DNA of 64,000 nucleotides from Hellea sp. (GTDB taxonomy: Bacteria > Pseudomonadota > Alphaproteobacteria > Caulobacterales > Maricaulaceae), in contig JAHDGM010000006.1 in NCBI GenBank assembly GCA_020627655.1, positions 1-64,000 on the forward strand, in the 5' to 3' direction. How positions within the stretch are numbered: position 1 is the stretch's first letter; each line of letters starts with the position of its first letter. Below, piece by piece: positions 26,106 through 36,148 of the stretch. The translations under genes and the position numbers were made by a program. The notes beneath the pieces are model-generated. The model was not told the origin of the DNA. It saw only the letters and a program-made list of their open reading frames with translations, and made no database searches.

Positions 26106-26936
26106 ATGCGTAAACTTTTAATATTTGCTGTTATGGCCTGGCCTGGCATGATGGGTACAGCTTGCGCGCAGCAATCTACGCCTGCCCAAAATCAGGCTAT
26201 TTCGCAACCACAGGCAACTATTATGAAAAAAGAAAAAGTGGCCTGGCCCGTACTTATGCAAAACTTTTTAACCGAACCAGACGCGCAGGGTCTTGTACGG
26301 TTTGACTATAAACGCCTTACGGAGACGCCCGAAGCTCTAGCTTCGCTGGATGCCTATATTACCTATCATGAAAGTCTCTCGCCCTCGACTATGGATGCCG
26401 CTTCGGCCACAGCATATTGGGCCAATTTATATAACGCGCTCACCGTGCGAATTGTTGCAGAAAATTACCCCGTAAAATCTATTCGCAAGATCAGTAAAGG
26501 GCCGTTGCCAACGGGGCCCTGGAAAAGAGATATATCCGTTGTCGAGGGTGAAAATATCAGTCTGGATAAAATCGAACATGGTATATTGCGCGTCCAATAC
26601 CCTTCACCGCTTATCCACTATATGGTCAATTGCGCCAGCGTTGGATGTCCCAACCTTATTGCCGGGGAATGGTCTGCGGCCAATTTAGATCCCCGTCGGG
26701 ATCAGGCGGCCAGAGAATTTATCAACTCACCGCGCGGCGTACGTGTTACGCCAAAAGGTCTCGTTGTTTCTTCAATTTATAAATGGTTTGATGAAGATTT
26801 CGGCGGTAATAAATCCGGCGTGTTAAACCATATTCGTCAATATGCCGATGCTGATCTGGCGGCAGCTATTGATAAGGGCGCAAAAATTACCGGCTATGAT
26901 TATGACTGGAAACTCAATGGAGTCGGTCATGAGTGA
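26106..26936 (+). CDS. DUF547-domain exported protein
   Basis: 276 residues. It has a signal peptide ending near GTACAQ, then a DUF547 domain: AYWANLYNALTVRIVAENYP, then LDKIEHGILR, IHYMVNCASVGCPNL and a C-terminal YKWFDEDFGG. DUF547 proteins have a papain-like or transglutaminase-like look with a conserved Cys, His and Asn set (NCASVGCPNL includes two cysteines), but their reaction is unknown. It is the first gene of an operon with the TVP38-like and flavoprotein genes; the stop overlaps the next start by eight bases. Confidence 0.85.
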   Translation: MRKLLIFAVMAWPGMMGTACAQQSTPAQNQAISQPQATIMKKEKVAWPVLMQNFLTEPDAQGLVRFDYKRLTETPEALASLDAYITYHESLSPSTMDAASATAYWANLYNALTVRIVAENYPVKSIRKISKGPLPTGPWKRDISVVEGENISLDKIEHGILRVQYPSPLIHYMVNCASVGCPNLIAGEWSAANLDPRRDQAAREFINSPRGVRVTPKGLVVSSIYKWFDEDFGGNKSGVLNHIRQYADADLAAAIDKGAKITGYDYDWKLNGVGHE

Positions 26937-27660
26937 GACAGCCAATATACAACCAAAAAGCCTGACAAGGCGGCTATTGCCGCTGGGCATAATTGCTATA
27001 GCTCTGTCAGCGTTTTTCGCGCTTGGCGGACCTGATTATGTTAATTTGGAATCCTTAAAAGCAAACCGTGAATTTCTGGCCGGTTTTGTAGCAGATCATT
27101 TTTGGCTGACCTTGCTAGGTTTTACGGCGCTTTACGCAACGCTCGTGGCTATTTCCTTTCCAGGTGCAGGATTTCTGTCCATTTTTGGCGGGTTTTTGTT
27201 TGGTACTTTTACGGCAGTATTCGGTATTGTCATTGGCGCCACCATCGGCGCTTGCATTATTTTCCTTGTCGCCCGAAACGCCATAGGCGGAAATCTGGCC
27301 GAACGTATGGGACCTTATATGCAGAAGTTTGAAGCCGGACTTAAAAATAACGAACTGTCCTATTTATTTATATTGCGTCTTGTTCCGATATTTCCGTTTT
27401 TTGTGGTCAATGTCGTACCTGCATTATTTAATGTGAAATTTCGTAATTACGCCCTCTCGACCATGTTGGGCATAATTCCTGGCTCATTGGTTTATGCCAG
27501 TATCGGTGACGGAGCCAGTGCCATTTTTGAACAAGGCGGAGATCTAAAACTTTCAGGTGTCATGACAGAACCCCGGGTCTTGTTTCCAATCATAGGGCTC
27601 GCATGCCTTGCGATGATCCCTGTACTCTATAATAAATTCAAACCCGCTAAACCGGCTTGA
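26929..27660 (+). CDS. TVP38/TMEM64-family membrane protein (DedA-like fold)
   Basis: 243 residues from the ATG at 26929. Five to six membrane helices. The family motif SFPGAGFLSIFGGFLFG and the second half motif LRLVPIFPFFVVNVVPAL (with re-entrant loop character) are clear. The family is related to DedA and VTT scramblases and may move lipids or small molecules. The domain combination DUF547-TVP38-flavoprotein recurs in Proteobacteria; the physiological role is not established. Confidence 0.88.
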   Translation: MSETANIQPKSLTRRLLPLGIIAIALSAFFALGGPDYVNLESLKANREFLAGFVADHFWLTLLGFTALYATLVAISFPGAGFLSIFGGFLFGTFTAVFGIVIGATIGACIIFLVARNAIGGNLAERMGPYMQKFEAGLKNNELSYLFILRLVPIFPFFVVNVVPALFNVKFRNYALSTMLGIIPGSLVYASIGDGASAIFEQGGDLKLSGVMTEPRVLFPIIGLACLAMIPVLYNKFKPAKPA

Positions 27661-27676
27661 AACCAAAGAGATAGAT

Positions 27677-29131
27677 ATGAGTAAAAAACAATATAATGTC
27701 GATATTTGTATTATCGGAGCCGGGGCCGGCGGCCTGTCCATTGCTTACGGCGCGTCCCATTTGGGCCGTTCTGTTGTTTTATATGAAGCCGAAGAAATGG
27801 GCGGCGATTGCCTGAATTATGGCTGCGTTCCTTCCAAAGCCATTATTGCTGCAGGAAAACATGCTCATGCTTTATCAAGCGGAACTGAATTTGGTATTGC
27901 GCCAGCAGCAGCTAAAGTCGATTGGAAAGGCGTGAAAGCGCATGTTCAAGGCGTTATTGATACAATTGCGCCTGTTGACAGTCAGGAGCGGTTCGAAGGC
28001 TTCGGAATTGATGTCATTCGGGAACGCGCTAGATTCAAAGATAAAAATACAGTGGAATCTGACACAACCGAAGTGCGGGCCAAACGGTTCATCGTTGCCA
28101 CAGGATCGCGTGCTTCTGCTCCGCCTATTCCGGGCCTGGATAAGGTTCCTTATCTGACCAATGAAACCATTTTCTCAGCAGAGATTATGCCGGAACATTT
28201 ACTGGTTGTCGGGGCAGGCCCCATAGGACTTGAGCTTGGTCAATCCTTCCGCCGTCTTGGTAGCGACGTAACCATTGCAGATATCGCGCCGCCGCTTGGT
28301 CGCAGCGAGCCTGATCATGCCAAAGGCCTTGTAAAAGCCCTGGAAGCTGAAGGCGTTAAATTTTACGCGCCAGCAAAAACAGAAAAAATCTCGGGCAAAA
28401 AAGGTGCTATCACCATCCATCTGGATGACGGTACCAAGATTAAAGGTTCCCACCTTTTAGTCGCTGCCGGGCGGGCACCTGTCGTGGCTGACCTAAATTT
28501 AGAAGCCGCTGGCGTCAATTATGACCGACGCGGCATTGAAACTGATGATTGCCTGCGAAGCTCAAACACCAAAGTCTACGCTGTTGGTGATGTCGCCAAG
28601 GATAAAAACGGTTATGGCCGGGGCGGCCTGACCCACGCCGCCGGCTATCATGCCGGTATTATCATCAAGAGTTTTTACTTTTTACCGCCGCTTATTAATC
28701 GCTGGAAAGGCAAAGCCACAACTGACCGAATGCCCGCAGCTATCTATACCTCCCCCGAACTAGCCTCTATCGGCATGACCGAGGCTCAGGCCCGTGAAAA
28801 AGGACATGACGTTAAGGTTCTGCATTTTGAATTTGCAGAAAATGACCGGGCAATTGCAGAGCGCGCTACTAAGGGTGATGTTAAAATCATTGCCACAAAA
28901 AAAGGGAAAGTCCTTGGCGCATCTATTCTCGGAGAACAGGCGGGAGAACTCATTCATATGATTTCCCTGGCCATGACCAATAACATAAAAGTTTCCGGGC
29001 TTGCTCAGATTATCTCGCCCTATCCAACCCGAAGCGAAGCCGTTAAGCGCGCCGCCAGTTCATTCTATACGGATACGATTTTCAGCCCAAAAACAAGTAA
29101 ACTCGCCGGGCTCTGGACAAAGTTTCATTAA
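27677..29131 (+). CDS. FAD-dependent pyridine nucleotide-disulfide oxidoreductase
   Basis: 484 residues. It has an FAD-binding GAGAGG (14-19), the redox-active disulfide GGDCLNYGCVPSK (C45 and C50), an NAD(P)-binding VVGAGPIGLELG, the AVGDVAKD motif, and a C-terminal dimer domain ending around ISLAMTNNIKVSGLAQIISP and PTRSEAV. It is like mercuric reductase and dihydrolipoamide dehydrogenase but lacks the typical C-terminal HxH...E interface histidine of lipoamide enzymes (IISPYPT where HAHPT is usual). It lacks the vicinal cysteine pair of MerA. The electron acceptor is unknown. Third gene of the DUF547-TVP38 operon. Confidence 0.85.
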   Translation: MSKKQYNVDICIIGAGAGGLSIAYGASHLGRSVVLYEAEEMGGDCLNYGCVPSKAIIAAGKHAHALSSGTEFGIAPAAAKVDWKGVKAHVQGVIDTIAPVDSQERFEGFGIDVIRERARFKDKNTVESDTTEVRAKRFIVATGSRASAPPIPGLDKVPYLTNETIFSAEIMPEHLLVVGAGPIGLELGQSFRRLGSDVTIADIAPPLGRSEPDHAKGLVKALEAEGVKFYAPAKTEKISGKKGAITIHLDDGTKIKGSHLLVAAGRAPVVADLNLEAAGVNYDRRGIETDDCLRSSNTKVYAVGDVAKDKNGYGRGGLTHAAGYHAGIIIKSFYFLPPLINRWKGKATTDRMPAAIYTSPELASIGMTEAQAREKGHDVKVLHFEFAENDRAIAERATKGDVKIIATKKGKVLGASILGEQAGELIHMISLAMTNNIKVSGLAQIISPYPTRSEAVKRAASSFYTDTIFSPKTSKLAGLWTKFH

Positions 29132-29164
29132 TACGTCACCCTTCCCTGCATAAGGGAGGGATTT

Positions 29165-29866
29165 ATGTTTATCGGTCATTATGGTCCCGCTATTTGGGAT
29201 ACACAGCGAAGCCATAACAAGCCCATCATCAAACTTTGGGAAGCTTTTCTGGCCGTGCAGGCCATGGACTTGCTTGCCGGTATTCTCGTTATGTTTAGTC
29301 TGGAAGGTACGCGTCTGAACGCCGCCGGAGATCCAATCTTTCATGTGCCGTGGTCACACTCTCTACTTAGTTCTATCGTTATCGCCATTGTGACTGCAGG
29401 CATATATAAAGCCTTTCGACCCAAGGCCACTGGCCGCGCCATGATCGTGATTGCGGCTTTGGTTTTTTCCCATTGGGTGTTAGATTTGATTGTCCACCGT
29501 CCTGACCTGCCGCTTTATCCGGGCGGTGAAACCCTGCTTGGCTTTGCCTTATGGGATTATCCCTGGCTAGCTTTCGCTCTAGAAGCTGGATTTCTCGCAG
29601 GTGCTTTTTTGTTCTGGCAACGTGTCACCACCGCTAAAAACAAAAAATATGATTATGGAATCTGGGCGTTGTATTTATTGATGGTCGTTTTGCATTTCGC
29701 CTTTATCGTCCATCAAGGCATCCAGGTTCAAAACGGGACTTTCGACATTAATCACGCACCGCCAGACATAATATTAGGTTTGGCATTTTTAGTGGTTATA
29801 GGATTGTTTGCTTTTCTTATCAGCCGAATCGAAAAAGGGCGCCCCTCTAAATTTTCGGCGACTTAA
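29165..29866 (+). CDS. DUF457-like multi-helix membrane protein
   Basis: 233 residues with six or seven membrane helices. The start MFIGHYGPAI, the central PWSHSLLSSIV with paired histidine and SHWVLDLIVHRPDLPLYPGG resemble the membrane-bound metal-dependent hydrolase family (DUF457, YdjM-like), where H and D residues are thought to bind metal. AGGGA upstream suits the ATG. The reaction is unknown. Its stop overlaps the convergent MipA-like gene by four bases. Confidence 0.7.
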   Translation: MFIGHYGPAIWDTQRSHNKPIIKLWEAFLAVQAMDLLAGILVMFSLEGTRLNAAGDPIFHVPWSHSLLSSIVIAIVTAGIYKAFRPKATGRAMIVIAALVFSHWVLDLIVHRPDLPLYPGGETLLGFALWDYPWLAFALEAGFLAGAFLFWQRVTTAKNKKYDYGIWALYLLMVVLHFAFIVHQGIQVQNGTFDINHAPPDIILGLAFLVVIGLFAFLISRIEKGRPSKFSAT

Positions 29867-30693
29867 AACTTTCGGGCAAAAGCCAATCCCGTGAAAAATT
29901 GATCCCGACTACCTCGCCCTGTTACTAACGGGGCATCGGCAGCGTCACCTGTTAGGCGGTCATAACTTCCAATTAAAACAAGCGCTGCATTGCCCTTTCT
30001 TGATACGGGCAACAAAATATTCCCGCTGGCGCCATAAGAATAGATTCCGCTACTTGGATTATTTTCCGCAAGACCGGAAGCGAGAGCTTGTGCTGCGCTA
30101 ACTCCAAAATTTGCGTCTAGAAACTTATTATCCGCCCAAACGACGTTTGGCCCTAAAGTTATAAACAAAGGCGGGCCGCCAGTCATAACCCGCTTATCAT
30201 ATTCGAAGCTAATCTCAGCTTTTGCGCCGTCATGTCCGCCAAGAGCATGACCTGCTGTGACTTTGAGCTCAAAATTTCCAAAATCATATTCGGCAAAGCC
30301 ACCTATAGAAACACTCGTATCAATATCGCCTAGCCCGATCAGATCCTTAGTGCGTTCGCCGCTGATCCGAAACGGACTGGAACCATTTTCGTCACGACCA
30401 AATTCCAGTTGGGCCAAAGGACCCGCCCTGAAATTTTCATTATTAATCAGAGAATAACCCACGCCTTCCTGGACAGAGGCAAAAAATCGGTCCCCTTTGG
30501 TGACGCGAATATAAGGAACTGCAGAGAGTTGATAATCATTATCACCCAAATATGAAGGCGCATAAAGCATGCCGCCCCCAACATAAAAACTCCAACCATC
30601 AGGCTTACTGCCCGGCGGGCCGGGCCTGTTTTGAGCTTCAGCAAATCCGGAAACTACAATAGTCAAAATCAATATATATAAAACACGCCACAT
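29863..30693 (-). CDS. MipA/OmpV-family outer membrane protein
   Basis: 276 residues with a signal peptide (LYILILTIVVSGFAEAQ). The mature part begins with WSFYVGGGMLYAPSYLGDND, typical of MipA/OmpV barrels, with further alternating beta segments (SVSIGGFAEYDFGNFELKVT, FITLGPNVVWADNKFLDANF) and a C-terminal ...LAFARKF ending in phenylalanine as outer membrane barrels do. MipA scaffolds murein enzymes in E. coli; for most members the role is not known. Confidence 0.88.
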   Translation of the reverse strand: MWRVLYILILTIVVSGFAEAQNRPGPPGSKPDGWSFYVGGGMLYAPSYLGDNDYQLSAVPYIRVTKGDRFFASVQEGVGYSLINNENFRAGPLAQLEFGRDENGSSPFRISGERTKDLIGLGDIDTSVSIGGFAEYDFGNFELKVTAGHALGGHDGAKAEISFEYDKRVMTGGPPLFITLGPNVVWADNKFLDANFGVSAAQALASGLAENNPSSGIYSYGASGNILLPVSRKGNAALVLIGSYDRLTGDAADAPLVTGRGSRDQFFTGLAFARKF

Positions 30694-30773
30694 ACGCGAA
30701 TCCTAACATAGCGTTTTTATAAAGTCAGTTTAAGATACAGTTAGAATCATTATTAATGTGAGCATCACTTCTA

Positions 30774-31202
30774 TTATTGATTTGGTAGCACGTAAGTCAC
30801 AACAGACTGACTGGAAATTTTATCCGAGCCAGATCCCCATATATCTACATTGATAACAACAAGAACTTTACCCATTTTTACAATGCGAGCATCCGCCACA
30901 ATTTTTTCGCCCGTGCAGGGCCGAAGAAAGTCTATGTTTAAATTAGATGTCAGCGCCATAGGCGTAATACCAATCCGGGTAAAAATGGCAACATAGGCCG
31001 CATGATCGGCCAGTGTCATTTGCGTAGGTCCCGAGATGAACCCACCGGGCCGGATCATCATATCGGTAACAGGCATAGTAACAACCGCGCGGCCCCAATC
31101 CACTAAACTTGTTTCGGGCATTTGCATTTTTCGCGATTCAAAAGCCTGTTTAAAAAAAGCGTTTAAATCTTCTTTGGAAACACGTGAGGCCTGATTTGAC
31201 AT
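30774..31202 (-). CDS. Hotdog-fold thioesterase, PaaI-like
   Basis: 142 residues from the ATG at 31202; an earlier in-frame ATG at 31250 adds a hydrophobic stretch without family similarity. The 4HBT hotdog motifs are GFISGPTQMTLADHAAYVAI (helix with Asp) and SNLNIDFLRPCTGEKIVADA. Such enzymes hydrolyse acyl-CoA thioesters; substrate not predictable. Divergent from the histidine kinase gene. Confidence 0.8.
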   Translation of the reverse strand: MSNQASRVSKEDLNAFFKQAFESRKMQMPETSLVDWGRAVVTMPVTDMMIRPGGFISGPTQMTLADHAAYVAIFTRIGITPMALTSNLNIDFLRPCTGEKIVADARIVKMGKVLVVINVDIWGSGSDKISSQSVVTYVLPNQ

Positions 31203-31278
31203 AAGAGCGTTTATGGCGAGGCTGATCAGTGTCGTCAAATGAGTTTTCAAACTCGAAAATAGTCACTAAACACCTACT

Positions 31279-32655
31279 ATGGTTTCGCGTTTTATATCCC
31301 GGCTCTCAGGAAAACTTTTAGTTTTAACCATTTTATTTGTTCTTTTTGCCGAAGCCGTCATCTTTTTTCCGTCAGCATCCAGCTTTCGTAAGGATTGGCT
31401 GCAAGAACGCGCTACCAGCGCCGGACATCTGGCTATTGCTCTGAACGAAGCTCCAGAAAGCTTTAACCGGAAAATGCTGGCCGATACATTTATGCAGGAT
31501 ACGGATATTTCGGTCGTCACCACCCAAACTATGGGCCGCAGTCAACTAGTCCTTGGGACTCCCCCTGAAAATATGGACTATGACGTTATCGATTTGCGTC
31601 AACCTCACGCCGGGATACAACTCGGCGCGACTCTTTCCGCATTTACGGGGAAAGAAGGATATTTCAGAGTCTTGACTAATCCCCCTTCAAAGAATTTTGA
31701 GACGCTTGAATATATCGTCCCAAAGTCTGCTCTACAAAAAGCCATGGAACGATATTGCCATAATATTTTGGGTCTCTCGATTTTAATTGCATTTATTACG
31801 GGTCTGTTACTCTATAGCGTCCTTAGATTCCTTATCGTCAAACCTTTACAATGTCTTTCTGATGACGTGGTGGAATTTCAGAATGATCCTGCTGCGCCGA
31901 TCAAAACAAAACGCACACATAATCGTAAAGATGAGATTGGCGATTTATCAAGATCGTTTACAGACATGCAGGAAGGCGTTCAGTCCTCACTGGAACAGCG
32001 CAAGCGCCTCGCCGATCTTGGCCTCGCGGTGTCAAAGATCAATCACGACCTTCGCAATGTGCTTACGTCAGCACAGTTGGTTTCTGACCGCCTCGCTATG
32101 GATAAAGATGAGCGGGTTTCAAAGATGGGCGAACGCCTGGTACGCGCCGTTGATCGCGGCGTTCGGATTGCTGAAGGCGTATTGGAATATGGTCAGGACA
32201 AAGATGAGTCCTTTAACCCGGAAACCATTGAGCTCGCCAAACTTGCAGATGAAGCAGCGTGGGATACCCTTCAGGCTTTTCATAATGTGAGCTACACAAT
32301 CGATATTCCGCCTAAGGTCAAAGTTATTGCCGACCTTGATCATACTTATCGCATTTTTCAAAACCTCATCCGAAACGCTGCTCAGGCCATGAACGATACG
32401 CCAAAGGCGCGCATTACCCTATCAACTCACAACGGAGACGGCAGGGTTAGAGTCCTTGTCACGGATAACGGGCCCGGTTTGCCAAAGCGCGTTCAGGAAA
32501 CATTATTTACACCATTCGTTTCCGGCGGGCGCGGACGAACCGGTTTAGGTTTATCTATCTCCAAAGACCTGGCGAAACTTCAAGGCGGAGACCTTGAACT
32601 AAAAAGCTCAGGCGAAAACGGAACCGTTTTTGAGGTCGAGTTACGATCTGCTTAG
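31279..32655 (+). CDS. Membrane sensor histidine kinase
   Basis: 458 residues: membrane helix ~10-32, a periplasmic domain, second helix ~163-185, a HAMP-like region (LIVKPLQCLSDDVVEFQND), an H-box with SKINHDLRNVLTSAQ (H256), and a HATPase domain (FQNLIRNAAQAMND, VTDNGPGLP, GGRGRTGLGLSISKDLA). It should autophosphorylate and pass phosphate to a response regulator, but none is adjacent; the one at 46715 is 14 kb away. It is convergent with carB with 14 bases between. Confidence 0.9.
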   Translation: MVSRFISRLSGKLLVLTILFVLFAEAVIFFPSASSFRKDWLQERATSAGHLAIALNEAPESFNRKMLADTFMQDTDISVVTTQTMGRSQLVLGTPPENMDYDVIDLRQPHAGIQLGATLSAFTGKEGYFRVLTNPPSKNFETLEYIVPKSALQKAMERYCHNILGLSILIAFITGLLLYSVLRFLIVKPLQCLSDDVVEFQNDPAAPIKTKRTHNRKDEIGDLSRSFTDMQEGVQSSLEQRKRLADLGLAVSKINHDLRNVLTSAQLVSDRLAMDKDERVSKMGERLVRAVDRGVRIAEGVLEYGQDKDESFNPETIELAKLADEAAWDTLQAFHNVSYTIDIPPKVKVIADLDHTYRIFQNLIRNAAQAMNDTPKARITLSTHNGDGRVRVLVTDNGPGLPKRVQETLFTPFVSGGRGRTGLGLSISKDLAKLQGGDLELKSSGENGTVFEVELRSA

Positions 32656-32669
32656 TCAACAAATTCTGA

Positions 32670-35600
32670 TTACCCAGCCAGGGTTTGCAGGCTTTGAATT
32701 TCATAATCTTTTTCAGAAAGCTCTTTTAACGCGGCAACGCAGGCGCGCGCGGCGGCGGCCGTTGTAAAATATGGAATACGCTGAGTTAAAGCTGTCCGCC
32801 GGAGAGAGAAGCTATCCTGTAGGGACTGCTTTCCTGATGTGCTGTTAAATACCAAAGCGATATCTTCGTTTTTCATGGCATCAACAATATGGGGGCGTCC
32901 CTCGGATACCTTGCGCACATATTCTACCTCAAGGCCTTGCTCGCGAAGATATTTTGTGGTGCCGCCAGTGGCGATGATGGAGAAACCAAGATCAATCAAA
33001 TCACGCGCCAGCTCAGCCATCATGGCTTTATGGTCATTTTTAACCGAAATGAAAACCTTACCGGACTTTGGCAGAACAACTCCGCCGCCAAGCTGGCTCT
33101 TAGCAAAGGCCATGCCGAAATTTGTTGATAACCCCATGACTTCACCTGTCGAGCGCATCTCCGGGCCAAGGACTGTATCAACACCCGGGAAGCGAGCAAA
33201 AGGAAAGACGGCTTCTTTGACCGCAATCTGACCTTTATCAATAGTGGATAGATCAAACTCTGACAATTTATGACCGGCCATAACTTTCGCTGCTATATTG
33301 GCAACTGGCAGACCGACGGCTTTGGCAACAAAAGGCACTGTCCTCGAGGCACGCGGGTTCACTTCGATCAGATAAACCACATTATCTTTTACGGCGAACT
33401 GAACATTCATCAAGCCAACAACGCCAAGCTCTAAAGCAAGTACCCCGCTTTGACGTTTTAGTTCATCGACGATTTCATCGGACAATGAATAAGGCGGCAG
33501 CGAACAAGCACTATCGCCGGAATGAACGCCCGCTTCTTCAATATGCTCCATGACGCCGGCCACAAAGACCTTCTCGCCGTCGCAAATCACATCCACATCG
33601 AGCTCGATTGCATCGCGTAAATATTGATCAATCAACAAAGGTGAATTACCTGAAACCTTCACAGCTTCGTTCACATAGCGGCGCAATTGTTCCGTGCTAT
33701 CGACAATTTCCATACCACGGCCGCCCAGAACATTAGATGGACGCAAAACAACCGGATACCCGACTTTTTCTGCTGCCTGCTCCGCTTCTTCGGCATTATG
33801 CGCAATGTCATTATTTGGTTGTTTCAAACCTAACTTTTCAACAAGCGCTTTAAAACGCTCACGGTCTTCGGCCCGGTCAAGTGCGTCACGAGCCGTACCC
33901 AATAGCGGAATATTATTAGCCTCTAAAGCTTCTGCAAGTTTAAGCGGGGTTTGTCCGCCAAACTGCACGATAACGCCTTTTAGGTTTCCGGATTGGCGCT
34001 CGGTTTCGATTAGCTCAAGGACATCTTCTTCGGTGAGCGGTTCAAAATAAAGCCGGTCCGATGTGTCGTAATCCGTCGATACAGTCTCTGGGTTACAGTT
34101 AACCATGATTGACTCAATGCCCAGATCTTCCATGGCAAAAGCAGCATGGCAACAGCAATAATCAAACTCGATCCCCTGACCGATCCTGTTAGGCCCGCCG
34201 CCCAGAATAATAACTTTATCCCGATCAGAAACTCTGGATTCGCAATCAACTTCACCGCCAAAACTCGGCACTTCATAAGTGGAATACATATAAGGTGTTT
34301 TGGCCGCAAATTCAGCCGCGCAGGTATCAACGCGCTTAAACACGGGACGAACCCCCGCAGCCCGGCGAGCATTACGAACTTCAATCTCTGTTGTACCCGT
34401 AAGTTCTGCCAGGCGCGCATCCGCAAATCCTTCGGCTTTAATGGCGCGCCATTCTGCCGCTGTTTTTGGAAGCCCGGTTTCGCTTATATGAGCTTCCGCT
34501 TTCATCAGAATTTCAATCTGACGTAAGAACCACGGATCAATGGAAGTGTATTGATAAACTTTTTCTACGCTAAGGCCGTGACGGAAAGCCTGCGCAACAA
34601 CCCGCAACCGATCTGGTGCCTGAATAGATAATCTGGACTTAATCGCTCGATCCAGATTCCCGTTTTCAGGTTCGATTTCTAGCTCATTCAATCCGGTCAG
34701 ATCAGTCTCCAAAGACCGCAGGGCTTTTTGGAAACTTTCGTTAAAAGTCCGACCGATTGCCATGGCTTCACCTACGGATTTCATGGACGTGGTTAGAGTG
34801 GCTTCGGAACCCGGGAATTTTTCAAAAGCAAAGCGCGGTATCTTTGTAACGACATAATCGATAGTCGGCTCAAAGGCGGCCGGTGTTGCGCCTGTGATGT
34901 CATTATCCAGTTCGTCTAACGTATAGCCTACTGCTAGCTTGGCGGCGATTTTCGCAATCGGGAAACCTGTTGCTTTCGACGCAAGCGCAGAGGAGCGCGA
35001 AACGCGCGGGTTCATTTCAATAACAACCATACGGCCATTTTCAGGATTGACCGCAAATTGGACATTAGAGCCTCCGGTTTCCACACCGATTTCCCGCAGA
35101 ACAGCAATGGAAGCGTCGCGCATGCGTTGATATTCTTTATCCGTTAGCGTCAGCGCGGGCGCAACCGTAATCGAGTCGCCCGTATGCACGCCCATGGGAT
35201 CAATATTTTCAATGGCACAAATGATGATACAGTTATCCGCCTTGTCGCGAACAACCTCCATCTCATATTCCTTCCAGCCCAAAAGACTTTCATCGATAAG
35301 GACTTGATTTGTAGGGGAAGCGGAAAGCCCGGAGCGGACAATCTCTTCAAAGTCCTGTTTATTATAGGCCACACCTCCGCCTGTACCGCCAAGCGTGAAG
35401 GCCGGACGAATAATCGCCGGAAGGCCTGTTTCTTCCAAAAGCTTCATTGCATCGGCCACGCCCTGAGCGATATTGCCTTCAGGTGCTGTAATGATTGAGG
35501 CTTTGGGGTTTTCCAGACCGATCTTTGTCATGGCCGCCGCGAAGCGTTCGCGATTTTCCGCCTTGTCGATAACATCCGCTTTCGCGCCGATCATCTCCAC

Positions 35601-35936
35601 ACCGTATTTCTCTAGAACGCCCATTTCTTCGAGCCGGAGTGCTGTGTTCAAAGCCGTCTGGCCGCCCATGGTCGGCAAAAGCGCGTCCGGACGCTCTTTG
35701 GCAATAATTTTTTCAACCATTTCCGGCGTAATAGGTTCGATGTAAGTTGCATCGGCCATGCCAGGGTCAGTCATAATGGTGGCCGGATTTGAATTGACAA
35801 GGATGACCTTATAACCCTCATCTTTCAGAGCCTTACAAGCCTGTACTCCCGAATAATCAAACTCACAGGCCTGGCCAATAACAATAGGCCCCGCCCCGAT
35901 GATCAGAATACTCTGAATATCCGTGCGCTTACCCAT
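32670..35936 (-). CDS. carB: Carbamoyl-phosphate synthase large chain
   Basis: 1088 residues, normal length. It makes carbamoyl phosphate for arginine and pyrimidines using ammonia from CarA. Two ATP-grasp halves are present, each with its ID motif ([20 protein letters not shown] and [20 protein letters not shown]) and glycine loop ([12 protein letters not shown] and [10 protein letters not shown]), plus the C-terminal MGS allosteric domain ([20 protein letters not shown]). carA is not in the window. Confidence 0.98.
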   Translation of the reverse strand: MGKRTDIQSILIIGAGPIVIGQACEFDYSGVQACKALKDEGYKVILVNSNPATIMTDPGMADATYIEPITPEMVEKIIAKERPDALLPTMGGQTALNTALRLEEMGVLEKYGVEMIGAKADVIDKAENRERFAAAMTKIGLENPKASIITAPEGNIAQGVADAMKLLEETGLPAIIRPAFTLGGTGGGVAYNKQDFEEIVRSGLSASPTNQVLIDESLLGWKEYEMEVVRDKADNCIIICAIENIDPMGVHTGDSITVAPALTLTDKEYQRMRDASIAVLREIGVETGGSNVQFAVNPENGRMVVIEMNPRVSRSSALASKATGFPIAKIAAKLAVGYTLDELDNDITGATPAAFEPTIDYVVTKIPRFAFEKFPGSEATLTTSMKSVGEAMAIGRTFNESFQKALRSLETDLTGLNELEIEPENGNLDRAIKSRLSIQAPDRLRVVAQAFRHGLSVEKVYQYTSIDPWFLRQIEILMKAEAHISETGLPKTAAEWRAIKAEGFADARLAELTGTTEIEVRNARRAAGVRPVFKRVDTCAAEFAAKTPYMYSTYEVPSFGGEVDCESRVSDRDKVIILGGGPNRIGQGIEFDYCCCHAAFAMEDLGIESIMVNCNPETVSTDYDTSDRLYFEPLTEEDVLELIETERQSGNLKGVIVQFGGQTPLKLAEALEANNIPLLGTARDALDRAEDRERFKALVEKLGLKQPNNDIAHNAEEAEQAAEKVGYPVVLRPSNVLGGRGMEIVDSTEQLRRYVNEAVKVSGNSPLLIDQYLRDAIELDVDVICDGEKVFVAGVMEHIEEAGVHSGDSACSLPPYSLSDEIVDELKRQSGVLALELGVVGLMNVQFAVKDNVVYLIEVNPRASRTVPFVAKAVGLPVANIAAKVMAGHKLSEFDLSTIDKGQIAVKEAVFPFARFPGVDTVLGPEMRSTGEVMGLSTNFGMAFAKSQLGGGVVLPKSGKVFISVKNDHKAMMAELARDLIDLGFSIIATGGTTKYLREQGLEVEYVRKVSEGRPHIVDAMKNEDIALVFNSTSGKQSLQDSFSLRRTALTQRIPYFTTAAAARACVAALKELSEKDYEIQSLQTLAG

Positions 35937-36148
35937 ATCAACCTCTAAAGCTATTCAAATCACTTTTGTATACTTGGGGGAAAAACCAAATTGCCCCCCT
36001 TTAGAGAAGCCCGCTCCAAGGTTCAAGAATTTTACGTGGAAAGTGACAGAAATATTCCAGTTTTCGGCAAAGCTGCACATGGTTAATGCAATCTTAATGT
36101 CTAAAGCCAAATCTGACAGCGAATCGATTCACAAGAAGAGCGCCGGGC
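35937..36148. other. Divergent spacer between carB and the O-antigen ligase gene
   Basis: Non-coding, 212 bases. It should carry the carB promoter on the minus strand and the ligase promoter on the plus strand. A run GGGGGAAAAACC and CCCCCC follow one another near 35975-36000 but do not form a convincing stem. No riboswitch or leader peptide recognised. Confidence 0.3.

Noticed and set aside
32839-35745. Many plus-strand frames inside carB
   Set aside because: carB is unambiguous along its full length; these are antisense shadows.
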